Positions 8,508 to 16,868 of a stretch of 64,000 bases of DNA are shown piece after piece; the stretch's first letter is position 1; each line of letters starts with the position of its first letter. Where the stretch lies: assembly GCA_900473745.1 (NCBI GenBank), contig UCMW01000017.1, forward strand, positions 137,513 to 201,512. The letters are read 5' to 3'. Both the position numbers and the translations under genes were made by a program. The notes beneath the pieces are model-generated. The model did not search any database, was not told where the DNA came from, and saw nothing but the letters and a program-made list of their open reading frames with translations. This DNA comes from Hyphomicrobiales bacterium (GTDB lineage: Bacteria; Pseudomonadota; Alphaproteobacteria; Rhizobiales; Rhizobiaceae).

Positions 8508-9443
8508 ATGAAACTCAAGACCATGCTTCTGGCCGCTGCAGCGCTGGCGACAACGGCCCTCAATCCGCTCGGCGCATCCGCCGAAGAAGTGAAGAAGATC
8601 GGGCTCGCCGTCTCGAACCTGCAGGCCGACTACTTCAACCAGATCAAGATCGGCGTCGAAGCCTATGCCAAGGAGAAGGGCATCGAGGTCATCACCGTCG
8701 ACGCCAAGAACGACAGCGCGACCCAGGTTAGCCAGGTGCAGGACCTGCTGACGCAGGGCATCGACGCCTTCATCTACATTCCGGCTGGTGCTGCGGCCGC
8801 CGCCGTTCCGACGCGCCTCGCCAAGGAAGCCGGCATCCCGGTCGTCAACGTCGACCGCAATGCCGACGGTGCGCCGGGCGATACCTTCATCGCCACTGAC
8901 AATGCAACTTCGGCCTATGAAGTCTGCAAGCACATCATCGGACTGGCCGGCGGCAAGGGCAAGATGCTGATGATCCACGGCCAGAAGGGCACCACGCCGG
9001 AAGTCGAGCGGACCAAGGGCTGCATGCAGGCGATCGGGGAAAATTCCAGCGTCGAACTGGTGGCCCAGCAGTGGAGCGAACAATGGTCGCAGGCGGAAGG
9101 CCTGAATATCGGCCAGAACCTGCTCCAGGCCCATCCCGACGTTTCGCTGATCTTCGCACAGGCTGACGGTCTGGCACTCGGTGCCGCACAGGCAGTCAAG
9201 GTCTCCGGCGTTTCCCAGCGGATCTATGTCGGCGGGTTCGATGGTGACACCACCGCTCTGCCGATCCTCGCGCAAGGTGGCTTCGACGCCACCGCGACCC
9301 AGCAGGTCCGCGGCATCGGCCGTCTCGCCGTCGACAGCGCCATCAAGCTCGCAGCCGGCGAAACACTCCCGGCGGAACAGCTGCTTCCCGGATTCCTGAC
9401 GACGCCTGAAAACGCCGAAAAGTTCGTCGCCGAGCATCCCTGA
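8508..9443 (+). CDS. sugar ABC transporter substrate-binding protein (RbsB-like)
   Basis: A 311-residue periplasmic binding protein (Peripla_BP_4 type). The signal peptide has a hydrophobic core LLAAAALATTALN and a cleavage site near GASAEE. Typical lobes follow: GLAVSNLQADYFNQI near the mature N-terminus, GIDAFIYIPAG, VVNVDRNADG in the hinge and ligand region, and VGGFDGDTTAL. Its ATG has an excellent GGAGGAG site. The 118-bp gap before it holds no gene and may carry processing signals that raise expression of the binding protein relative to the permease. Confidence 0.9.
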   Translation: MKLKTMLLAAAALATTALNPLGASAEEVKKIGLAVSNLQADYFNQIKIGVEAYAKEKGIEVITVDAKNDSATQVSQVQDLLTQGIDAFIYIPAGAAAAAVPTRLAKEAGIPVVNVDRNADGAPGDTFIATDNATSAYEVCKHIIGLAGGKGKMLMIHGQKGTTPEVERTKGCMQAIGENSSVELVAQQWSEQWSQAEGLNIGQNLLQAHPDVSLIFAQADGLALGAAQAVKVSGVSQRIYVGGFDGDTTALPILAQGGFDATATQQVRGIGRLAVDSAIKLAAGETLPAEQLLPGFLTTPENAEKFVAEHP

Positions 9444-9464
9444 TCACCACCGGAAGACAGCGCC

Positions 9465-10958
9465 ATGACTGCCAACGACCTCCCTCCCATCCTCTCGCTC
9501 CGGCAGATCCGTAAGGTCTACGGATCGCTCGAGGTCCTGCACGGCATCGACCTCGATGTGAGAGCGGGTGAAGTCGTGGCGCTGCTGGGTGAAAACGGCG
9601 CCGGAAAATCGACCCTCTCGAGGATCATTTCCGGCGCCGTTCAGCCGACTTCCGGCACAATGACATGGCTCGGCGCATCTTATGCGCCGGCCAGCCCGCG
9701 CGCCGCCATGGATGCCGGCGTCGGCATGATCCATCAGGAGCTGAAACTGCTGCCGGAATTGTCGATCGCCGAGAATGTCTTCGTCGGGCGTTATCTGACC
9801 AAGGGCGGACGCATCGATCGCCAGGCGATGGAGGAACGGGCCCATGCCGGCCTGCAGAGGCTCGGGCTCGACGTTTCGCCCCGCCGGCTGGTGGAAGGTC
9901 TCTCCACAGCCAAGCAACAGCTGATCGAAATCGCCAAGGCAATGACGCTGAATGCCCGGCTGCTGATCCTGGATGAACCGACGGCAGCACTCGGTGGCGA
10001 AGAAACACAGCTCCTGTTTCGCCAGATCGAGCGTCTGAGGGCCGACGGCGTCGGCATCATCTACATCTCGCACCGCCTTGAGGAAATTCGCCAGATCGCA
10101 GACCGGATCGTCGTTATGCGCGACGGTGCCAAGGTGCAGGAGTTCGACAGTGGCGACGTCCCTGTGCGCAGCATTGTCGAGGCCATGGTCGGCCGCTCGC
10201 TGGACCGCATGTTCCCCGCAGTGCCGGTCCCGTCCGAGGCCGTCATGCTCGAAGTACGCGGTCTATCGTCTCCTTCGGGCACGTTCCGCAACATAGATTT
10301 CGCGGTCAAACGCGGAGAAGTCTTCGGCATTGCGGGTCTGGTAGGCGCTGGTCGCACCGAACTCGTGCGCGCGATCACGGGGGCGGACCCGATCGCCACC
10401 GGCGACGTTGTGCTCGAGGGCACGGTGATCACGCCGCGCTCGCCAAGGGATGCGATCCGCAATGGTGTCGTCCTCGTGCCCGAGGATCGCAAGCTTCAGG
10501 GTCTCGTTCTCGAACACTCGATTGCGGAAAATATCGGCTACGCCAATTTCGACGCCGTCGCGAGGACCGGCTGGATGACGTCCAAGCGTCTCAGCCAATT
10601 CGCCGACGGCTACATCAAGAAATTCGGGGTGAAGGGTCGCGGCGAGCAGAACGCGGGAGAGCTCTCGGGCGGCAACCAGCAGAAGGTCGTGCTCGCCAAA
10701 TGGCTGGCGCGGAACCCGAAGGTCGTGGTGCTCGACGAGCCGACCCGCGGCATCGACGTCGGTGCGCGCTCGTCGATCTACGATACCATCATGGAACTCG
10801 CCCGCCAGGGCATCGCCGTGATCGTGGTCAGCTCGGATCTCGAAGAAGTGCTTGGGGTTTCCAACCGGATCATGGTGATGGCACAGGGAAAACAGGCTGG
10901 AATCCTCGACCGCGCAGACGCCAATGACGTCTCGGTCATGGAACTCGCCACGATTTAA
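9465..10958 (+). CDS. sugar ABC transporter ATP-binding protein (RbsA/XylG-like, two ABC domains)
   Basis: A 497-residue tandem ATPase. The first domain has Walker A GENGAGKST, a signature-like segment near LSTAKQQLIEIAKAM and Walker B LLILDEPTAAL. The second has the degenerate P-loop GLVGAGRTE normal for this family, signature LSGGNQQKV and Walker B VVVLDEPTRGID. Two fused domains and the preceding RbsC/RbsB genes assign it to carbohydrate uptake transporter family 2. It lies 21 bp after the binding-protein gene and 17 bp before the downstream SDR. Confidence 0.93.
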   Translation: MTANDLPPILSLRQIRKVYGSLEVLHGIDLDVRAGEVVALLGENGAGKSTLSRIISGAVQPTSGTMTWLGASYAPASPRAAMDAGVGMIHQELKLLPELSIAENVFVGRYLTKGGRIDRQAMEERAHAGLQRLGLDVSPRRLVEGLSTAKQQLIEIAKAMTLNARLLILDEPTAALGGEETQLLFRQIERLRADGVGIIYISHRLEEIRQIADRIVVMRDGAKVQEFDSGDVPVRSIVEAMVGRSLDRMFPAVPVPSEAVMLEVRGLSSPSGTFRNIDFAVKRGEVFGIAGLVGAGRTELVRAITGADPIATGDVVLEGTVITPRSPRDAIRNGVVLVPEDRKLQGLVLEHSIAENIGYANFDAVARTGWMTSKRLSQFADGYIKKFGVKGRGEQNAGELSGGNQQKVVLAKWLARNPKVVVLDEPTRGIDVGARSSIYDTIMELARQGIAVIVVSSDLEEVLGVSNRIMVMAQGKQAGILDRADANDVSVMELATI

Positions 10959-10975
10959 TTGCAGGAGAACGACCC

Positions 10976-11764
10976 ATGTCGGACATGACTTTGAACGCAC
11001 CGAAACTCTTCGATCTCTCGGGCAATGTGGCTCTTGTGACGGGAGCAGGCAGCGGCATTGGCCAGAGGATCGCGATCGGGCTCGCACAGTGCGGGGCGGA
11101 TGTCGCCCTCCTCGACCGCCGCACCGATGACGGCCTGGCGACGACTGCGCGCTACGTCGCGGCTGCCGGCCGCCGCAGCATCGAGATCGCCGCGGACGTC
11201 ACGCAGGCCGCCGCGCTCAACGACGCCGTCGCAAGGACAGAAGCCGAACTCGGAGCGCTGACCCTCGCCGTCAATGCCGCCGGCATTGCCAATGCGAACC
11301 CGGCCGAGGAGATGGAGGAATCCCAGTTCCAGACGATGATGGACATCAACCTGAAGGGTGTCTTCCTGTCCTGCCAGGCGGAAGCTCGCGCCATGCTGAA
11401 GAACGGTCGCGGCTCGATCGTCAATATCGCCTCCATGTCGGGCGTGATCGTCAATCGCGGCCTGAACCAGTGCCACTATAACGCCTCGAAGGCCGGCGTC
11501 ATTCACATGTCGAAGTCCATGGCGATGGAATGGGTCGATCGCGGCGTTCGCGTCAATACGATCAGTCCCGGTTATACCGCGACGCCGATGAACACCCGGC
11601 CGGAAATGGTGCATCAGACGAAACTGTTCGAGGAGCAGACACCGATGCAACGCATGGCCAATGTCGACGAAATGGTCGGCCCGGCCGTTTTCCTGCTGTC
11701 CGGCGCCGCAAGCTTCGTCACAGGCGTCGATCTGCTCGTCGATGGCGGCTTCTGCTGCTGGTGA
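10976..11764 (+). CDS. SDR-family dehydrogenase, last gene of the sugar-import operon
   Basis: A 262-residue classical SDR with TGAGSGIG at residues 23-30, NAAG near 100-103, and catalytic Ser153, Tyr168 and Lys172 (YNASK). The ending VTGVDLLVDGGFCCW is typical of gluconate/mannitol/sorbitol-type dehydrogenases. The position behind the importer suggests that it oxidises the imported polyol or sugar. It is a second SDR for the same locus (the first is at 2086-2871), so two oxidation steps or two related substrates are possible. A strong hairpin terminator follows. Confidence 0.87.
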   Translation: MSDMTLNAPKLFDLSGNVALVTGAGSGIGQRIAIGLAQCGADVALLDRRTDDGLATTARYVAAAGRRSIEIAADVTQAAALNDAVARTEAELGALTLAVNAAGIANANPAEEMEESQFQTMMDINLKGVFLSCQAEARAMLKNGRGSIVNIASMSGVIVNRGLNQCHYNASKAGVIHMSKSMAMEWVDRGVRVNTISPGYTATPMNTRPEMVHQTKLFEEQTPMQRMANVDEMVGPAVFLLSGAASFVTGVDLLVDGGFCCW

Positions 11765-11792
11765 CCCCCATCGAACAAGGCCTCCCAAGCCT

Positions 11793-11820
11793 GCACGGTG
11801 CTCATGCACCGTGCTTTTTT
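11793..11820 (+). terminator. rho-independent terminator after the sugar-import operon
   Basis: The 9-bp stem GCACGGTGC/GCACCGTGC (11793-11801 and 11806-11814) with loop TCAT is followed by six T at 11815-11820. It lies 29 bp after the SDR stop and isolates the operon from the FMN riboswitch transcript. Confidence 0.92.
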
Positions 11821-11925
11821 CGTTGTCGCGGCGTCGAGCGTAACGGATGCGACACTTGATTGAAAAATGCTGATTTTCCCGAGTTTAAACTTGAAACTTC
11901 GACACCTTCTCCCCTACCTTAAGGA

Positions 11926-12064
11926 AGTTCTCAGGGCGGGGTGAAATTCCCCACCGGCGGTATCCGGCATTGCCGGGAGCCCGCGAGCGCTTTCATCTCG
12001 GTGAAAGGCAGCAGATCCGGTGCGATGCCGGAGCCGACGGTTAGAGTCCGGATGAAAGAGAATA
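11926..12064 (+). ncRNA. FMN riboswitch (RFN element) controlling ribB
   Basis: The conserved blocks of the RFN element appear in order: TCAGGGCGGGGTGAAATTCC then CCACCGGCGGT, AGCCCGCGAGC, GCAGATCCGGTGCGATGCCGG, AGCCGACGGTTAGAGTCCGG and ATGAAAGAGAA. It binds FMN and turns off riboflavin genes. A weak promoter candidate, TTGAAA at 11891-11896 with TACCTT at 11915-11920, lies just upstream. Two hairpins between the aptamer and ribB (CTCCCC/GGGGAG near 12079-12095, and GCGACC/GGTCGT at 12129-12144 followed by GGTTTT) may form the expression platform. Which one is used is not clear. Confidence 0.95.
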
Positions 12065-12184
12065 TCAGCTGTTGCGGCTCCCCCTCTCGGGGAGACGCGC
12101 GTGCTGTGTTCGCCCAAGGGATGGAATGGCGACCGTTAGGTCGTGGTTTTGCCGCTGACGCGGTTACCCTTGAAAGGCACTGGA

Positions 12185-12823
12185 ATGACACTTTCGAATA
12201 TTGAAGACGCACTGGATACCCTCGCGCATGGCGGCATGGTCGTCGTCGTCGATGACGAGGATCGCGAGAATGAAGGCGACATCATCGTCGCATCCGATCA
12301 CGTGACGCCCGAGACCATCGCCTTTATGATGAAGCATGCGCGCGGGCTCGTCTGCATCGCCATGGAAGGCGAAAGGCTGGATGCACTCGACATTCCACTG
12401 ATGGTCCCGAACAACACGGAATACCTCAAGACAGCCTTTACCGTGTCGGTGGACTACATCCACGGGACGACCACTGGGATCTCTGCAGCAGACAGAGCCG
12501 CAACCGTCCGGGCGCTGATGGATGAAGCGACGGCGCCGCAAGACTTCGCGCGCCCGGGTCACATTTTCCCGCTGCGTGCCCATCCCGACGGCGTCATGGG
12601 CCGCCCGGGACACACGGAGGCTGCCGTCGATCTCGCTCGCCTGATTGGAGCCAGGCCATCTGGTGTGATCTGTGAGGTCGCCAACGACGACGGCACCATG
12701 GCGCGACTGCCCGACCTGATCGAGTTCTGCAAGCTGCATGGCCTGCCGCTGATTTCGATCGAGGACCTGATCCGTTACAGGGCTGTCAGCAGCGATGCCT
12801 CTCGGCCCTCTGTTGCTGCCTAG
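12185..12823 (+). CDS. ribB: 3,4-dihydroxy-2-butanone 4-phosphate synthase
   Basis: A 212-residue RibB that converts ribulose 5-phosphate to 3,4-dihydroxy-2-butanone 4-phosphate plus formate in riboflavin synthesis. Diagnostic motifs are DDEDRENEGDIIVA (acidic metal/substrate loop), HARGLVCIAM, FTVSVDY, TGISAADRA and RPGHIFPLRA with HTEAAVDLARL. No GTP cyclohydrolase II domain is fused to it. The ATG at 12185 gives a normal RibB N-terminus; the ATG at 12143 would add 14 unconserved residues. It is a single gene under the FMN riboswitch, apart from other rib genes, as is common for the extra ribB of rhizobia. Confidence 0.95.
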   Translation: MTLSNIEDALDTLAHGGMVVVVDDEDRENEGDIIVASDHVTPETIAFMMKHARGLVCIAMEGERLDALDIPLMVPNNTEYLKTAFTVSVDYIHGTTTGISAADRAATVRALMDEATAPQDFARPGHIFPLRAHPDGVMGRPGHTEAAVDLARLIGARPSGVICEVANDDGTMARLPDLIEFCKLHGLPLISIEDLIRYRAVSSDASRPSVAA

Positions 12824-12891
12824 ACAACCTTTCCCTTCACTCCCGGCAAGGGGAGATAGGCTGCTGCTTCCGAGAGTTTCGAGGGCGTGAC

Positions 12892-12993
12892 CTGAGTGAG
12901 CGAAGAGAACAGCGTCCCGTTCAGGCACTCGTCGCGGAAGCAGCCATTGAAGCTTTCGGCAAGCCGTTTTACATCGGCTTGCCGGGGCCGATG
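12892..12993 (-). pseudogene. IS3-family transposase (OrfB) remnant
   Basis: On the minus strand, 12993 downward reads IGPGKPM, then a stop where the family has Gln, then NGL. After what looks like a one-base deletion the next frame reads ESFNGCFRDECLNGTLFSSL (12957-12892). This matches the IS3 integrase block R/IGPGKPMQNGF-ESFNGRxRDECLN. About 35 codons survive, with one stop and one frameshift, and I see no terminal inverted repeats. It marks an old insertion between ribB and the glycerate kinase gene. The rest of 12824-13094 holds nothing else recognisable. Confidence 0.85.
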
Positions 12994-13094
12994 TGACGGC
13001 TCAGACCTCTCGGTGCAAACTGCGGCTGCAGCCACCTGACCCCCTACACACTCCGGCCAGTCAGACGTATCGCCTCAGCGACCTATGCCGCCGC

Positions 13095-14360
13095 CTAGCT
13101 GATCGGCTTGACAAGGATTGCCCGGAAGTCGTTGACATTGGTCAGCGTCGGGCCCGTCACCACCTGGGTGTCGATTGCAGAAAAAAAGGAATGGGCATCG
13201 TTGCGCTGCAGAGCGCTGCGCGGATCCATGTTTCGTCGCGCAGCCGCCGCAAGGGTTTCAGGTCCGATTATGGCACCGGCGACTTCAGCTGCGCCGTCGA
13301 CACCATCCGTGTCGCAGGCGAGCGCATGGATGCCCGCGGCTCCATTCAGTGCCAGTGCAAGCGCCAGGCAGAATTCCGCATTCGGACCACCGACTCCGTC
13401 ACCTGAACGGGTAACCGTCAACTCGCCGCCGGAGAGCAGCAATATCGGCCGATCTCCCGCCTTTAAGCTACGCTGAAGCCCAAGTGCCAATTGGGCTTGG
13501 CCCGTGGCCACCTGGCGCGCCTCACCCTCGAGGGCATCACCGAGGAGGCGGACATCGCAACCCGCCTCCCGAGCAAGCGCGGCTGCCGCCTCCAGCGATT
13601 GCCGCGGCGCCGCGTAGATCACGTTGCGCACCCGTGAAAGGCGAGGATCGTCAGGGCGAACGACGCCGGAGCCATTTGCGAGCGCATCGCGCACCGAGGG
13701 TGGAACTTCGACCTTCCAGGTGTCGATCACGGCGAGAGCGTCGTCCGGCGTCGACGCATCGCCGACGGTCGGCCCCGAGCCGATGAAGGCCGGATCGTCT
13801 CCGGGCACATCCGAGATGACCAGCGCGAGCATATTCGCCGGCCATGCGGCAGCGGCCAACTGCCCCCCCTTGACCTGGCTCAGATGTTTGCGAACCGTGT
13901 TCATCCGGTCGATCGGTGCGCCGGAGGCGAGCAGTGCCTGATTGACCGCCTGCTTTTCGGAGAGGGACACACCCGACACCGGCTGGACCAGCAAGGCTGA
14001 TGCGCCGCCGGATATCAGTGCGAGGACAAAATCCCCTTCCCCAGCGCCTTTGACAAGCTCGAGCATGCGTCCGGTCGCCTCAAGACCCGCTTGATCCGGC
14101 ACGGGATGGGCCGCCTCGACGATCTCGACTCCGCGGCAAGGCCGGGCATAGCCATAGCGGGTGATGATCAACCCCTCGCAACGCCCCCAGGCAGCCTCCA
14201 CGGCTTCTGCCATGCGGGCGCTCGCCTTGCCCGCGCCGACGACGATCACTCGGCCCACCGGCTTCTCCGGCAGGAAATCCTTTAGCGATCGCATCGGATC
14301 CGCAACCTCGACAGCGCGGTCAAACAACTGCCGCAGGAAGAGTTCCGGTTTGTCGATCAT
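13095..14360 (-). CDS. glycerate 2-kinase (MOFRL/DUF4147 family; GckA/TtuD-like)
   Basis: A 421-residue protein with VVGAGKASARMAEA near the N-terminus, ALISGGASALLVQP, SGAPIDRMNTVRKHLSQVKGG-type core (split across residues about 145-165), ISDVPGDDPAFIGSGPT and a C-terminal MOFRL domain with GGELTVTRSGDG and ACDTDGVDG. The family phosphorylates D-glycerate to 2-phosphoglycerate; older names call it hydroxypyruvate reductase. The ATG at 14360 overlaps the LacI stop as ATGA, so it is the last gene of the large operon. This implies that the pathway feeds C3 acid into glycolysis. Confidence 0.9.
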   Translation of the reverse strand: MIDKPELFLRQLFDRAVEVADPMRSLKDFLPEKPVGRVIVVGAGKASARMAEAVEAAWGRCEGLIITRYGYARPCRGVEIVEAAHPVPDQAGLEATGRMLELVKGAGEGDFVLALISGGASALLVQPVSGVSLSEKQAVNQALLASGAPIDRMNTVRKHLSQVKGGQLAAAAWPANMLALVISDVPGDDPAFIGSGPTVGDASTPDDALAVIDTWKVEVPPSVRDALANGSGVVRPDDPRLSRVRNVIYAAPRQSLEAAAALAREAGCDVRLLGDALEGEARQVATGQAQLALGLQRSLKAGDRPILLLSGGELTVTRSGDGVGGPNAEFCLALALALNGAAGIHALACDTDGVDGAAEVAGAIIGPETLAAAARRNMDPRSALQRNDAHSFFSAIDTQVVTGPTLTNVNDFRAILVKPIS

Positions 14361-15373
14361 GCGGCTCGCCTCTCGCCGCTGGTATCCCGGATGACGAGTT
14401 CCACGGCTGTCAGGGTTTCCGGCTGCGGATGCTTCCCCTCTTCCAGCCATGCCAGCACTGTCGCTGCAATGCTGCGGCCAAACTCGGCAATCCCGCAATG
14501 GACCGTCGACAAGGCGGGAAACACCTGGCTGCATTCCTCGATGTCGTCGAAGCCGACCATGCGGAAATCCTGCCCGACCTTCCGGTTCAGCTTGGCGAAC
14601 CCTGAGAGCATGCCAAGGGCGACAAGGTCGTTGAAACAGATTGCCGCATCGACCTCAGGATGCGCCCGCGCCAGTTCCTCGGCTGCCTCGCGGCCAAAGC
14701 TGCGGCTCGCCCTGCCTGACAGGACAAATGGCTCCATGCCCGCCTCAGTGAGCGCCTCGAAGTAGCCCGTCATACGCTCCCGCGTGACGGCCCGGTCGGC
14801 CAATCCGCCGACAAAGGCGATCCGTCTGGGGGAGAACGACAGCAGATGTCGCGCCGCAAGCAGACTGCCCAACCTGTAGTCCGGCGCTGCGAAGGGGAAC
14901 TGCTGTACGCGGGGATCGACCTTGCGCAGCACCTGCATGGTCGGAATTCCCCCGCGCGCGATGGCATCGAAGATGCCGCCCTCGTCGCCATAAGCCGGAG
15001 AAAGAACGAGCGCAGACACGCCATGCTCGATCATCGCGCCAACGACCTGGGCCTGCACCGCCGGATCCTCGTCGGTATTGGCGACGACAGTCGCATAGCC
15101 GCGCGCGGACAGTGCCATCTGTAGCGATGTCGCGAACTCCGTGAAGAACGGGTTTCGCAGATCGTTGATGACGAGACCGATCAGCCCGACATTCGAGGAT
15201 CTGAGATTGGCCGCGGCCCGATTATAGACATAGCCGACCTTGTCCATCGCCTCGCGGACCAGCAGACGCGTCTCTTCCTTGACCAGCGGACTGTTCTGCA
15301 GGACGAGGCTGACCGTGGATTTGGAAATCCCCGCCACGCGTGCCACGTCTATGATGGTCGGCCGTCGCTCCAT
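14357..15373 (-). CDS. LacI-family transcriptional regulator (operon-internal)
   Basis: A 338-residue LacI protein. The N-terminal HTH is IIDVARVAGISKSTVSLVL with the hinge VYNRAAANLRSSN, then a periplasmic-binding-like effector domain with GLIGLVINDLRNPFF, VVANTDEDP and GFDDIEECSQVFPALSTV. It is co-transcribed between the DUF993 gene (5-bp gap) and glycerate kinase (4-bp overlap). A second LacI gene lies divergent at the other end of the operon (25251), so control may be layered. Confidence 0.9.
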   Translation of the reverse strand: MERRPTIIDVARVAGISKSTVSLVLQNSPLVKEETRLLVREAMDKVGYVYNRAAANLRSSNVGLIGLVINDLRNPFFTEFATSLQMALSARGYATVVANTDEDPAVQAQVVGAMIEHGVSALVLSPAYGDEGGIFDAIARGGIPTMQVLRKVDPRVQQFPFAAPDYRLGSLLAARHLLSFSPRRIAFVGGLADRAVTRERMTGYFEALTEAGMEPFVLSGRASRSFGREAAEELARAHPEVDAAICFNDLVALGMLSGFAKLNRKVGQDFRMVGFDDIEECSQVFPALSTVHCGIAEFGRSIAATVLAWLEEGKHPQPETLTAVELVIRDTSGERRAA

Positions 15374-15378
15374 ACCTG

Positions 15379-16542
15379 TCAGTTTATCCCGTGTAACTCA
15401 GCCAAGACCCGCATCCTTCTCACGGCAAGCTCAGGATCGGCAAGCAGATTTGCCTGATCGGCCAGCATGAAGACCTCCGCATAGTGGACGATGTCGCGGC
15501 TCGACTGAAAGCCAGCCGGCATGATGAAGTGGCGCTGATGGCCGTTCAGCCAGGCGAGGAAGGCAATGCCGGCCTTGTAGAAGCGGGTCGGAGCGCGGAA
15601 GATTTCGCGGCTGAGCGGCACGGTGGGCTTCAGCAGGCGGTGATAGGTGTCGAGATCGCCGGCAGCGAGTGCATCAAGTGCCTGCGAGGCCGCCGGTGCA
15701 ATGGCGGCGAAGATGCCGAGCAGCGCATGGGAGTAATGCCTGCCATCGCCCGCGATCAGGTCGGCATAGTTGAAGTCGTCGCCGGTGTAGAGACGCACAC
15801 CCTCCGGCAGGCGGGCGCGAAACGCCTCTTCATGTGCCTGATCGAGCAGCGAGATCTTGATGCCATCGACCTTGCCGGGGTTCTCGCCGATCAGATCGAG
15901 GACGAAGTCGCTTGCGACAGCGACATCGTCGCTGCCCCAGTAGCCTTTCAATGCCGGGTCGAACATATCGCCCAGCCAATGCAAGATGACGGGCTCACGC
16001 GCTCCGTCGATCAGCCGGCGATAGACGGAACGATACGTGTCGGGACCAGCGCCAATCGCAGGAAAGGCGCGCGAGGCCATCAGGATCAACTGCCCGCCAG
16101 CGGCCTCGATGGCTTCGGCCTGCGTCTGATAGGCCGCTGTGATCTTGTCTGCGGTGGTGAGGTCGGCGAGTGCGACGTGGTCGGTGCCTGCCCCGCAGGC
16201 GACGCGCGGCTTCATCGGATGCGCCTTGGCGGCCACCATCGTCCGTTGGATGAGTTCGAGCGCCGTCGGCCAGTCGACACCCATGCCGCGCTGGGCCGTG
16301 TCCATGGCTTCAGCAAGACCGAGGCCCTGATTCCAGAGCGAGGTGCGGAAGGCAAGCGTTCCCTCCCAGTCGACCGCCGGTCGCGTGTCCCAGGGATTGC
16401 GTTCGCGCAGCGGGTCCGAGACGACGTGGGCGGCGGCAAAGGCGGTGCGGATCAGCGGACGGGTCGGGGGGCGCGGTGCGAGCGGGGTTCCGGTGAGGCG
16501 ATAGTCTTCGATGCGGCCATCGGCGGTGGGCAAGGCAATCAT
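15379..16542 (-). CDS. DUF993 (dihydrodipicolinate-synthase-like TIM barrel) protein
   Basis: A 387-residue protein that I place in DUF993 from whole-protein features: an N-terminal region with DYRLTGTPLAPRP and HVVSDPLRE, the WDTRPAVDWEGTLAFR segment, RVACGAGTDH, WLGDMFDPALKGYW, KVDGIKISLLD (with the Lys expected in DHDPS-type Schiff-base barrels) and LYTGDDFNYADLI. The DHDPS/NAL superfamily makes or breaks C-C bonds through a Lys-pyruvate Schiff base. An aldolase or lyase role is therefore plausible, but the reaction of DUF993 is not established. Its start overlaps the Dabb stop by 4 bp. Confidence 0.8.
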   Translation of the reverse strand: MIALPTADGRIEDYRLTGTPLAPRPPTRPLIRTAFAAAHVVSDPLRERNPWDTRPAVDWEGTLAFRTSLWNQGLGLAEAMDTAQRGMGVDWPTALELIQRTMVAAKAHPMKPRVACGAGTDHVALADLTTADKITAAYQTQAEAIEAAGGQLILMASRAFPAIGAGPDTYRSVYRRLIDGAREPVILHWLGDMFDPALKGYWGSDDVAVASDFVLDLIGENPGKVDGIKISLLDQAHEEAFRARLPEGVRLYTGDDFNYADLIAGDGRHYSHALLGIFAAIAPAASQALDALAAGDLDTYHRLLKPTVPLSREIFRAPTRFYKAGIAFLAWLNGHQRHFIMPAGFQSSRDIVHYAEVFMLADQANLLADPELAVRRMRVLAELHGIN

Positions 16543-16868
16543 GTTGGAGATCCCTGAGTTTGAACGGGCAGGTCGAAGACGAGGATGCCGTCGAGACCAC
16601 CCTCGGCATGGGCAACCAGACGGGCGCCGAAGCGCTTGTGATCAGGGTGATCCTGATAGGCTTCGAGCGCCGCCCAGTCGGCGAAATCGGCGACGAAGCC
16701 GTGCAGATAGCCGCGTTCGATGCGCTCCGGGCTTTCGCTGCGGCCCGAGGTGATCGACAGCAGGCCCGGCACCTTGCCTTCGATCTGATGCAGTTCGGCA
16801 AAGAGGTCATCAATGACGGTTGTGGAAACGCTCGGCTGGAAACGAACGAGCACAATATGGCGGATCAT
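16539..16868 (-). CDS. Dabb (stress-responsive alpha/beta-barrel) domain protein
   Basis: A 109-residue ferredoxin-like-fold Dabb protein. MIRHIVLVRFQPSVS at the N-terminus, the middle HGFVADFADWAALEAYQDHP and the closing segment near LDGILVFDLP are typical. The family includes small dimeric enzymes and proteins of unknown role found in sugar and aromatic catabolic operons. It overlaps both neighbours by 4 bp (ATGA), so it is made together with GMC oxidoreductase and DUF993, and it may act as a lyase, cyclase or isomerase on their intermediate (inference). Confidence 0.82.
   Translation of the reverse strand: MIRHIVLVRFQPSVSTTVIDDLFAELHQIEGKVPGLLSITSGRSESPERIERGYLHGFVADFADWAALEAYQDHPDHKRFGARLVAHAEGGLDGILVFDLPVQTQGSPT

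Noticed and set aside
7330-8511. 393-codon plus frame over the sugar permease gene
   Set aside because: It is the +1 shadow of the RbsC-like permease, low in hydrophobic residues and rich in Arg and His.
12820-13035. 71-codon minus frame containing ESFNGCFRDECLN, as a functional small gene
   Set aside because: Only the middle matches an IS3 transposase, and adjacent homologous sequence is in another frame behind a stop, so it is annotated as a remnant.
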